A DNA stretch of 64,000 bases from Purshia tridentata. Lineage: Eukaryota > Streptophyta > Magnoliopsida > Rosales > Rosaceae. The first letter of the stretch is position 1. The number at the start of each line of letters is the position of its first letter. The stretch is taken from NCBI GenBank assembly GCA_003254885.1, contig QANT01006200.1, positions 17,359 to 81,358 of the forward strand, given 5' to 3'. Below are positions 24,480-36,600 of the stretch, in pieces. The position numbers and the translations under genes are program-made. The notes under the pieces were generated by a model. The model searched no databases and was not told where the DNA came from. It worked only from the letters and a program-made list of their open reading frames with translations.

Positions 24480-26640
24480 CGGGGTAGCACGCTAATCGAG
24501 ACATGAGAAAGTACTTCCCCATGTCTTTGATGCCGACCGAGCACGTTTTGGTATAACATCAATTGAGATGGACTCAGTGTACGCCGAAAAGACGTATTCT
24601 TGCGTTCTTAACAACTAAAGTGGTTCTTTAGGCCTAGAATGCTAATCCAAACATGAGAAAGTGCTTCCCCATGTCTTTCTTGTCAACCGAGCACGTTTTG
24701 GAACAAATTTAACTAAATTGTGCTTAGTGTGCACCGAAATGACGTTTTTGTGCATTCTTAGCACCTAAAGCTGTTCTTTTGGTCATGAACGCCATTCGAG
24801 ACATGAGAAAGTGCTTCCCCATGTCTTTCTTCCCAGCTAGGCACGTGTTGGTGCCAGTTGGACAAAATTACATTGAGTATGCACCGAAATGAAGTTTTCG
24901 TTCCTTCGCAACACGAAATGTGCTTCTTACGGGCTAGAAAAACTAATTCAAGAATGATAAAGTGCTTCTCCATGTCTTTCTTGCCAACCGAGCACGTTTT
25001 GGGAAACACTTTAACCCAATTGCACTCGGCGTGCACCGAAGTGACGTTTTTGTCTTTCTTGCCAACCGAGCACGTTTTGGGAACAACTATAACCAAATTG
25101 CACTCGGCGTGCACCGAAGTGACGTTTTTGTGCAACTTTAAACAAATTGGACTAAGTGTGCATCTAAATGTCGTGTTCGTGCATTCTTAAGGCCTAAAGT
25201 GGTTCTTTAGGGCTAGGACGCTAATCGAGACATCTGAAAGATCTTCCCCACGTATTTCTTGCCAACCAAGCCTGTTTTGGTGCAACTTGACATGAATTGG
25301 GCTCAGCGTGCACGGAAAAGACATATTTGAGCATTCTTGACACCTATAGTGGTTTATTTGGGCTAGAACACTAACCCAAGAATGAGAAAGTGATTCTCCA
25401 TGTCTTTTTTGCCAATCGAGTACGTTTTGGTGCCTCCCTAATGAAATTGGACTTAGTGGGCCCCGAAATGACTTATTCGTGCATTCTTTACACCTAAACT
25501 AGTTCATTTGGGCTACAAAGGTAATTCAAGCATGAGAAACTGGTTCCCCGTTGAAATTGGACTTAGTGGGCCCCGAAATGACTTATTTGTGCATTCTTTA
25601 CACCTAAACTAGTTCATTTGGGCTAGAAAGCTAATTCAAGCATGAGAAACTGGTTCCCCGTGTCTTTCTTGCCAACCGAACATGTTTTTGTGCAACTTCA
25701 ACCAAATTGGACTCGGGTTGCACTTAAATGATGTATTCGTGCATTCTTAACACCCAAAGTGGTTTATTTGGGTTAGAACGCAAATTCAAACATCAGAAGG
25801 TGGTTTCCTAGGTGCTTCTTGCCATCCGAGCACGTTTTGGTGCGACCTTAAACAAATTGGGCTACCTGTGCATCGAAATGACGTATTCGTGTATACTTAA
25901 CACCTAGATGAGTTCTTTAGGGCCATAACGCTAATCGGGACATGAGAAAGTGGTTCCCCATGTCTCTCGTGCCAACCAGGCACGTTTTGGTGCAGTTTTA
26001 ACCATATTCGACTTAGTGTGCACCGAAATGACGTTTTCGTGCATTCTTAACACATAAAGTTGTTCTCTCGGGTTGGCACGCTAATCAAACATGACAAAGT
26101 GCTTCCCCATGCCTTTTTTGCCAACCGGGCACGTTTTGGTGCATTTCGGATGAAATTAGACTGAGTATGCATCGAAATGATATTTTTGTCCCATCTAAAC
26201 ACGAAATGTGCTTCTTTTTGGCTCGAACGGTAATCGAAGCATGGGAAAGTGCTTCCCCATGTCTTTCTGGCCAGCCAATAGTGTTTTGGTGCAACGTTAA
26301 CCCAATCGCACTCCGTGTGCACCGAAATGACGTTTTAGTGCATTCTCATCAGCCAAAGTGGTTCTTTGCGGGGTAGCACGCTAATTGAGGCATGGCAATG
26401 TGCTTCCCCATGTTTTTTATGTCGACCGAGCACGTGTTGGTATAACTTCAACTGAGTTGGACTAAGTGTGCGCCGAAATGACGTATTCCTATGTTCTTCT
26501 CATGAGAATGTGCTTCCCCATGTTTTTTATGTCGATCGAGCAGGTGTTGGTATAACTTCAACTGAGTTGGACTCAGTGTGCGCCGAAATGACGTATTCCT
26601 ATGTTCTTCACACCTAAAGTGGTTCTTTAGGCTTAGAACG
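24480..26640 (+). repeat. Partial third copy of the duplicated satellite block
   Basis: Sequence here matches 17,780-19,630 and 30,100-31,950, sharing variants such as TTGGTATAACATCAA, GTGGGCCCCGAAATGA and TCTCATCAGCCAAAG. The ORF-scale offset to the last copy is 5,620 bp. This copy alone carries extra short tandem duplications: 78 bp near 24,974-25,130 and 110 bp near both 25,443-25,660 and 26,391-26,610. Confidence 0.75.
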
Positions 26641-27299
26641 CTAATGCAAACATGAGAAAGTGCTTCCCCATGTCTTTCTTGTCAACCGAGCACGTTTTTG
26701 TCCAACTATAACTAAATTGTGCTCAGTGTGCGCCGAAATGATCTTTTCGTGCATTCTTAGCACCTAAAGCTGTTCGTTTGGTCAAGAACGCCATTCAAGA
26801 CATGACAAAGTGCTTCCCCATGTCTTTCTTGCCAACCAAGCATGGTCTAGTGCAACTTGAAATGAATTGGGCTCAGCGTGCACCGAAAGGACATATTTGA
26901 GCATTCTTGACACCTACAGTGGCTCATATGGCCTAGAACGCTAACCCAAGCATGAGAAAGTGACACTCCATGTCTTTTTTGCCGATTGAGCACGTTTTGG
27001 TGTCTTTCTAATGAAATTGGACTTAGTGTGCCCCGAAATGACTTATTCGTGCATTCTTTACACCTAAACTAGTTCATTTGGGCTAGAAAGCTAATCCAAG
27101 CATGAGAAATTGCTTCCCTGTGTGTTTCTTGCCAACCGAACATGTTTTGGTGCAACTTGAACCAAATTGGACTTGGGTTGCACTTAAATGATGTATTCGT
27201 GCATTCTTAGCACCCAAAGTGGTTCATTTGGGTTAGAACGCAAATTCAAACGTGAGAAGGTGGTTCCCCATGTGTTTCTTGCCATCCGGGCATATTTTG

Positions 27300-30200
27300 G
27301 TGCAACCTTAAACAAATTGGGCTACCTGTGCATCGAAATGACGTATTCGTGTATTCTTAACACCTGGAGGAGTTCTTTAGGGCCAGAACGCTAATCGAGA
27401 CATGAGAAAGTGGATCCCCATGTCTCCCGTGCCAACCAGGCACGTTTTGGTGCACTTTTAACCAAATTCGACTTAGTGTGCACTGAAATGACGTTTTTGT
27501 GCATACTTAACATATAAAGTTGTTCTCTGGGGCTGGCACGCTAATCGAGACATGATAAAGTGCTTCCCCATGCCTTTTTTGCCAACCTGGCATGTTTTGG
27601 TGCATTTTGGATGAAATTAGACTGAGTATGCACCGAAATGATGTTTTCATCCCATCTAAACACGACATGTGCTTCTTTTTGGATCGAACGCTAATCGATT
27701 CATGGGAAAGTGCTTCCCCTTGTCTTTCTTGCCAACCAATAGTGTTTTGGTGCAACGTTAACCCAATTGCACTCCGTGTGCACCGAAATGACGTTTTTGT
27801 GCATTCTTAACACCCAAAGTGGTTCTTTGCAGGTAGCACGCTAATCGAGGCATGATAAAGTGCTTCCGCATGTCTTTGATGTCGACCGAGTACGTTTTGG
27901 TACAACTTCAACTGAATTGGACTCATTGTGCGGTGAAACGACGTATTCTTGCGTCTTTCGCACCTAAAGTGGTTCTTTAGGCCTGGAACGCTAATCCAAA
28001 CATGAAAAAGTGCTTCCCCATGTCTTTCTTGTCAACCGAGCACGTTTTGGTCCAATTTTAGCTAAATTGTTCTCAGTGTGCATCGAAATGACCTTTTCGT
28101 GCATTCTTAGCACCTAAAGCTGTTCTTTTGGTCAAGAACGCCATTCAAGAGAGGAGAAAGTGCTTCCCCACGTCTCTCTTCCCAACCAGGCAAATTTTGG
28201 TGCTAGTTGGATGAAGTTATACTGAGTATGCACCGAAATGATGTTTTCGTTCCTTCTCTACACGAAATGTGCTTCTTGCAGGCTAGAAAAACTAATTCAA
28301 GAACGATAAAGTGCTTCTCCATGGCTTTGTTGCCGACCGAGCATGTTTTCGTCCAACTTTAACCAAATTGCAGTCGGCGTGCACCGAAGCGACGTTTTCA
28401 TGCAACTTTAGACAAATTGGACTAAGTATGCATCGAAATGACGTGTTCGTGCATTCTTAAGACTTAAAGTGGTTCTTTAGGGTTAGCACGCTAATCGAGA
28501 CATGGGAAAGATCTTCCCCATGTCTTTCCTACCAACCAACCATGTTTTCGTGCAACTTGAAATGAATTGGGCTCAGCGTGAGCATTCTTGACACCTACAG
28601 AGGTTCATTTGGGCTAGAACACTAACCCAAGCATGAGAAGGTGATACTCCATGTCTTTTTTGCCAATTGAGCACGTTTTGGCGCCTCTCTAACGAAATTG
28701 GACTTAGTATGCCCCTAAATGACTTATTCATGCATTCTTTACACCTAAACTAGTGCATTTGGGCTAGAAAGCTAATCCAAGCATGTGAAAGTGCTTCCCA
28801 GTGTCTTTCTTCGCCAACCGAACATGTTTTTTTGCAACTTCAACCAAATTGGACTCGGGTTGCACTTAAATGATGTATTCATGCATTTTTAACACCCAAA
28901 GTGGTTCAGTTGGGTCAGAACACAAATTCAACGTGAAAAGGTGGTTCCCCATGTGTTTATTGCCTTCGGGGCACGTTTTTGTGCAACCTTAAACAAATTG
29001 GGATACCTGTGCACCGAAATGACGTATTCGTGCATTCTTAACACCTAAAGCAGTTCTTTAGGGCCAAAACGCTAATCGAGACATGAGAAAGTGGTTCCCC
29101 ATGTCTCTCGAGCCAACCAGGCACGTTTTGGTGCACCTATGACCAAATTTGACTTAGTGTGCACTGAGATGACATTTTCGTGCATTCTTAACACATAAAA
29201 TTGATCTCTAGGGCTGGCACGCTAATCGAGACATGACAAAGTAATTCTCCATGTCTTTTTTGCCAATTGAGCACATTTTGGTGCCTCTCTAACGAAATTG
29301 GAATTAGTGTGCCACGAAATGACTTATTCCTGCGTTCTTTACACCTAAACTAGTTCATTTGGGCTAGAAAGCTAATCCAAGCTTGAGAAACTGCTTCCCC
29401 GTGTGTTTCTTGCCAACCGAACATGTTTTTTTGCAACTTTAACCAAATTGGACTCGGGTTGCACTTAAATGATGTTTTCGTGCATTCTTAACACCCAAAG
29501 TGGTTCATTTGGGTTAGAATGCAAATTAAAACGTGGGAAGGTGGTTCCCCACGTGTTTCTTGCCATCCGGGCACGTTTTGGTGCCACCTGAAACAAATTG
29601 GGCTACCTGTGGAACGAAATGACGTATTCGTGTATGCTTAACACCTAGAGGAGTTCTTTAGGGCCTGAACGCTAATTGAGACATTAGAAAGTGGTTCCCC
29701 ATGTCTCTCGTGCCAACCAAGAACATTTTGGTGCACCTTTAACCAAATTCAGCTTAGTGTGCACTGAAATCACGTTTTCGTGCATTCCTAACACATAAAG
29801 TTGTTCTCTATGGCTAGCACGCTAATCGAGACATGACAAAGTAATTCCCCATGCCTTTTTTTCCAACCAGGCACGTTTTGGATGAAATTAGACTGAGTGT
29901 GCATCGAAATGATGTTTTCGTCCCATCTAAAAACGAAATGTGCTTCTTTTTGGCTCGAACGCTAATCGAAGCATGGGAAAGTGCATCCCCATGTCTTCCT
30001 TGCCAACTAATAGTGTTTTGGTGCAACGTTAAACCAATTGCACTCCGTTTGCACCAAAATGACGTTTTGTACATTCTTAACACCCAAAGTGGTTCTTTGC
30101 GGGGTAGCACGCTAATCGAGACATGAGAAAGTGCTTCCCCATGTCTTTGATGCCGACCGAGCACGTTTTGGTATAACATCAACTGAGATGGACTCAGTGT

Positions 30201-31950
30201 ACGCCGAAAACACGTATTCTTGCGTTCTTAACACCTAAAGTAGTTCTTTAGGCCTAGAATGTTAATCCAAACATGAGAAAGTGCTTCCCCATGTCTTTCT
30301 TGTCAACCGAGCACGTTTTGGTACAAATTTAACTAAATTGTGCTTAGTGTGCACCGAAATGACGTTTTTGTGCATTCTTAGCACCTAAAGCTGTTCTTTT
30401 GGTCATGAACGCCATTCGAGACATGAGAAAGTGCTTCCCCATGTCTTTCTTCCCAGCTAGGCACGTGTTGGTGCCAGTTGGACGAAGTTACATTGAGTAT
30501 GCACCGAAATGAAGTTTTCGTTCCTTCGCAACACGAAATGTGCTTCTTACGGGCTAGAAAAACTAATTCAAGAATGATAAAGTGCTTCTCCATGTCTTTC
30601 TTGCCAACCGAGCACGTTTTGGGAAACACTTTAACCAAATTGCACTCGGCGTGCACCGAAGTGACGTTTTTGTGCAACTTTAAACAAATTGGACTAAGTG
30701 TGCATCTAAATGTCGTGTTCGTGCATTCTTAAGGCCTAAAGTGGTTCTTTAGGGCTACCACGCTAATCGAGACATCTGAAAGATCTTCCCCACGTATTTC
30801 TTGCCAACCAAGCATGTTTTGGTGCAACTTGACATGAATTGGGCTCAGCGTGCACCGAAAAGACATATTTGAGCATTCTTGACACCTATAGTGGTTTATT
30901 TGGGCTAGAACACTAACCCAAGAATGAGAAAGTGATTCTCCATGTCTTTTTTGCCAATCGAGCACGTTTTGGTGCCTCCCTAATGAAATTGGACTTAGTG
31001 GGCCCCGAAATGAGTTATTCGTGCATTCTTTACACCTATACTAGTTCATTTGGGTTAGAAAGCTAATCCAAGCATGAGAAACTGGTTCCCCGTGTCTTTC
31101 TTGCCAACCGAACATGTTTTTGTGCAACTCCAACCAAATTGGACTCGGGTTGCACTTAAATGATGTATTCGTGCATTCTTAACATCCAAAGTGGTTGATT
31201 TGGGTTAGAATGCAAATTCAAATATCAGAAGGTGGTTTCCTAGGTGTTTCTTGCCATCCGAGCACGTTTTGGTGCGACCTTAAACAAATTGGGCTACCTG
31301 TGCACCGAAATGACGTATTCGTGTATACTTAACACCTAGATGAGTTCTTTAGGGCCATAACGCTAATCGGGACATGAGAAAGTGGTTCCCCATGTCTCTC
31401 GTGCCAACTAGGCACGTTTTGGTGCAGTTTTAACCAAATTCGACTTAGTGTGCACCGAAATGATGTTTTCGTGCATTCTTAACAGATAAAGTTGTTCTCT
31501 CGGGTTGGCACACTAATAAAACATGACAAAGTGCTTCCCCATGCCTTTTTTGCCAACCGGGCACGTTTTGGTGCATTTCGGATGAAATTAGACTGAGTTT
31601 GCATCGAAATGATATTTTCGTCCCATCTAAACACGAAATGTGCTTCTTTTTGGCTCGAACGGTAATCGAAGCATGGGAAAGTGCTTCCCCATGTCTTTCT
31701 GGCCAACCAATAGTGTTTTGGTGCAACGTTAACCCAATCGCACTCCGTGTGCACCGAAATGACGTTTTAGTGCATTCTCATCAGCCAAAGTGGTTCTTTG
31801 CGGGGTAGCACGCTAATCGAGGCATGAGAATATGCTTCCCCATGTCTTTGATGTCGATCGAGCACGTGTTGGTATAACTTAAGCTGAGTTGGACTCAGTG
31901 TGCGCCGAAATGACGTATTCCTATGTTCCTCACACCTAAAGTGGTTCTTT
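27300..31950 (+). repeat. Segmental duplication, copy 2
   Basis: Partner of 14,600-19,630, with the same order of monomer variants and the same extended HOR. It lacks the 331-bp duplication and has no N, and it continues past the right edge of copy 1 into ordinary B and C monomers. Confidence 0.8.
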
Positions 31951-33629
31951 AGGCTTAGAACACTAATGCAAACATGAGAAAGTGCTTCCCCATGTCTTTC
32001 TTGTCAACCGAGCACGTTTTGGTCCAACTATAACTAAATTGTGCTCAGTGTGCGCCGAAATGACCTTTTCGTGGATTCTTAGCACCTAAAGCTATTGTTT
32101 TGGTCAAGAACGCCATTCAAGACATGACAAAGTGCTTCCTCATGTCTTTCTTCCCAGCCGGGTACGTTTTGGTGCCAGTTGGACAAAGCTACACTGAGTA
32201 TGCAGCGAAATGACGTTTTCGTGCATTATTTGCACCTAAAGCTGTTCTTTGGGTCAAGAACCCCATTCGAGCCATGAGAAAGTGCTTCCCCATGTCTTTC
32301 TTCCCAACTGGGCACGTTTTGGTGCCATTTGGACGATGTTATATTGAATCTGCACGGAAATGAAGTTTTCGTTCCTTCGCAACACGAAATGTGCTTCTTG
32401 CGGGCTAAAAAAACTAATTCAAGAAAGATAAAGTGCTTTTCCATGCCTTTGTTGCTAACCGAGCACGTTTTGGTGCAACTTTAACCAAATTGCACTCGGC
32501 GTGCACCGAAGTGATGTTTTCATGGAACTTTAGGCAAATTGGACTAAGTGTGCATCGAAATGACGTGTTCGTGCATTCTTAAGACCTAAAGTGGTTCTTT
32601 AGGGCCAGCACACTATTCGAGACATGAGAAAGATCTTCCCCACGTCTTTCTTGCCAACCAAGCATGTTCTGGTGCAACATGAAATGAATTGGGCTTAGCG
32701 TGCACCGAAAAGACATATTTGTGCATTCTTGACACCTACAATGGTTCATTTGGGCTAGAACGCTAACCCAAGCATGAGAAAGTGATTCTTCATGTCTTTT
32801 TGGCCAATCGAGCATGTTTTGGTGCCTCTCTAACGAAGTTGGACTTAAAGTGCCCCGAATTGACTTATTCGTGCATTCTTTACACCTAAACTAGTTCATT
32901 TGTGCTAGAAAGCTAATCCAAGCATGAGAAAGTGCTTCCCCGTGTGTTTCTTGCCAACCGAACATGTTTTTGTGCAACTTCAACCAAATTGGATTCGGGT
33001 TGCACTTAAATGATGTATTCGTGCATTCTTAACACTCAAACTGGTTCATTTGGGTTAGAACTCAAATTCAAACATGAGAAGGTGGTTCTTGCCATCCAGG
33101 AACGTTTTGGTGCAACCTTAAACAAATTGGACTACCTGTGCACCGAAAAGACGTATTCGTGTATTCTTAACACCTAGAGGAGCTCTTTAGGGCCATAACG
33201 CTAATCGAGACATGATAAAGTGGTTCCCCATCTCTCTCGTGCCAACCAGGCACGTTTCGATGCACCTGTGACCAAATTCAACTTAGTGTGCACTGAGATG
33301 ACGTTTTCGTGCATTCTTAACACATAAAATTGTTCATTAGGTCTGGCACGCTAATCGAGACATGACAAAGTGATTCCCCATGCCTTTTGGCCAACCGGCC
33401 ACATTTTTGTGAATTTTGGATGAAATTAGACTGAGCATGCACCAAAATGTTGTTTTCATCCCATCGAAACACGAAATGTGCTACTTTTTGGCTCGAACGC
33501 TAATCGAAGCATGGGAAAGTGCTTCCCCATGTCTTTATTGCCAACCAATAGTGTTTTGGGGCAGCGTTAACCCAATTGAACTCCGTGTGCAATGAAATGA
33601 CGTTTTCGTGCATTCTTAACACCCAAAGT

Positions 33630-33688
33630 GGTTAAAGTTGCACCAAAACATGCCTTATTGAAACGAGAGACATGGTGCAACTTTAACC
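33630..33688 (+). repeat. Perfect 16-bp inverted repeat (foldback) in the satellite
   Basis: Arm GGTTAAAGTTGCACCA at 33,630-33,645 is the exact reverse complement of TGGTGCAACTTTAACC at 33,673-33,688, with a 27-bp loop. The left arm and loop are a small inverted piece of satellite (they read as reverse-strand J/K sequence) set inside an otherwise forward array, cutting an A-class monomer short. Confidence 0.85.
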
Positions 33689-36600
33689 AAATTTGATTTA
33701 GTGTGCACTGAAATGATGTTTTCGTGCATTCTTAACACATAAAGTTGTTCTCTAGGGCTGGCACGCTAATCGAGACATGAGAAAGTGCTTCCCCATGCTT
33801 TTTTTGCCAACCGGGCACGTTTTGGTGCATTTTGGATGAAATTCGACTGAGTATGCACCGAAATGATATTTTTGTCCCATCGAAACACGAAATGTGCTTC
33901 TATTTGGCTCGAACGCTAATCGAAGCATGGGAAAGTGTTTCCCCATGTCTTTCTTGCTAACCAATAGTGTTTTGGTGCAAGTTTAACCCAATTTGCACTC
34001 CGTGTACGCCGAAATGACGTTTTGGTACATTTTTAACAGCCAAAGTGGTCCTTTGGTGTAGGACGCTAATCGAGACATGAGAAAGTGCTTCCTTATGTCT
34101 TTCATGTCGACCGAGCACATTTTTGGTACAACTTCAACCGAATTAGACTCAGTGTGTGCTGAAATGACGTATTTCTGCGTTCTTCACACCTAAAGTGGTT
34201 CTTTAGGCCTAGAACACTAATCCATACATGAGAAAGTGCTTCCCCATGTCTTTCTTGTCAATCGAGCACGTTTTGGTCCAACTTTTACTAAATTGTGCTC
34301 AGTGTGCACCGAAATGACCTTTTCGTGCATTCTTAGCACCAAAAGTGGTTCTTTTGGTCAAAAATGCCATTCGAGATATGAGAAAGTGCTTCCCCACGTC
34401 TTTCTTCCCAACTGGGCACGTTTTGGTGCCAGTTGGACGAAGTTACACTGAGTATGCATCGAAAGGAAGTTTTCGATCCTTCTCAACACGAAATGTGGTT
34501 TCTGCGGGATAGAAAAACTAATTCAAGAATGAGAAAGTGCTTCTCCACGTCTTTCTTGCTAACCTAGCACGTTTTGGTTCAACTTTAACCAAATTGCACT
34601 CATCGTGCACCGAAGTGACGTTTTCGTGCAACTTTAACCAAATTGGACTAAGTGTGCATCGAAAGGACATGTTCGTGCATTCTTAAGGCCTAGGGTGGTT
34701 CTTTTGGGCTAGCACGCTAATCGAGAAATGAGAAAGATCTTCCCCATACCTTTTTTGCCAACCAAGTATGTTTTGGTGCAACTAGAAATAAATTAGGCTT
34801 AGCGTGCAACGAAAAGTCATATTTGAGCATTCTTGACACCTACAGTGGTTCATTTGGACTGGACCACTAATCCAAGCATAAGAAAGTGATTCTCCATGTG
34901 TTTTTCGCCAATCGAGCATGTTTTGGTGCATCTACAAAGAAATTGGACTTAGTATGCCCCGAAATGACTTATTCGTGCACTCTTTACACCTAAACTGGTT
35001 CATTTGGGCGAGAAAGTTAATCCAAGCATGAGAAAGTGCTTCTCGCTGTGTTTTTTGCCAACCAAACTGGACTCGGAGTGCACTTAAATGATGTATTCGT
35101 GCATTCTTAACACCTAAAGTGGTTCATTTGGGTTAAAACGCAAATTCAAACGTGAGGAGGTGGTTCCCCCATGTGTTTCTTGCCATCCGTGCACGTTTTG
35201 GTGGGACCTTAAACAAGTTGGACTACCTGTGCACCAAAATGACGTATTCGTGTATTCTTAACACCTAGAGGAGTTCTTTCGGGCCAATACGCTAATCGAG
35301 ACATGAGAAAGTGGTTCCCCATGTCTCTCATGCCAACTAGGCACGTTTTGGTGGAACTTCAACAAAATTTGACTTAGGGTGCACTGAAATGACGTTTTCG
35401 TGCATTCTTAAAACATAAAGTTGTTCTCCAGGGCTGGCACGCTAATTAAGACATGAGAAAGTGCCTCCCCATGCATTTTTTGCCAACCGAGCCCATTTTG
35501 GCGCATTTTGGATGAAATTAGGCTGAGTGTGCACCGAAATTATGTTTTCATCCCATCTAACCATGAAATGTGCTTACTTTTTGCTCGAACGCTAATCGAA
35601 GAAACGGAAAGTGCTTCCCCATGTCTTTCTTGCCAACCTATATTCACGCATTCTTAACACTGAAAGTGGTTCTTTGCGGGGTGGCACGCTAATCGAGACA
35701 TGAGAAAGTGCTTCCCCATGTCTTTCATGTCGATCGAGCACGTTTTGGTATAACTTCAACCGAATTGGACTCAATGTGCGCCGAAATGACATATTCCTAC
35801 ATTCTTCACACCTAAAGTGGTTCTTTTGGCCTAGAACGCTAATCCAAACATGAGAAAATGCTTCCCCACATCTTTTTTGTCCACCGAGTACGTTTTGGTC
35901 CAACTTTAACTAAATTTTGCTCAGTGTGCACTGAAATGACGCTTTCGTGCATTCTTAGCAACTAAAGTGGTTCTTTTGGTCAAGAATGCCATTCGAGACA
36001 TGAGAAAGTGCTTCCCCATTACTTTCTTCCCATCCGAGTACGTTTTGGTGCCAGTTGGATGAAATTTCACTGAGTATGCACCGAAACGAAGTTGTCGTTC
36101 CTTCTCAATACGAAATGTGATTCTTGCGGGCTCAAAAAAAAAATTCAAGAATGAGAAACTGCTTCTTCATGTCTTTCTTGCCAACCGAGCACGTTTTGGT
36201 CCAACTTTAACCAAATTGCACTTAGCGTGCACCGAAGTAACGTTTTCTTGCAACTTTAAACAAATTGGACTAAGTGTGCATTGACATGACATATTCGTGC
36301 ATTATTAAGACCTAAAGTGGTTAGTTAGGGTATGCACGCTAATCTAGACATGAGAAAGATCTTCCCCACATCTTTCCTGGCAACTAGGCATGTTTTGGTG
36401 CAACTTGAAATAAATTGGGCTCAACATGCACTGAAAAGACATATTTGAGCATTCTTGACACCTATAATGGTTCATTTGGGCTAGAACGCTAATCCAAGCA
36501 TGAGAAAGTGATTCTCCATGTCTTTTTTGCCAATCCAACACGTTTTGGTGCATCTATAACGAAATTGGACTTAGTGTGCCCTGAAATGACTTATTCGTGC

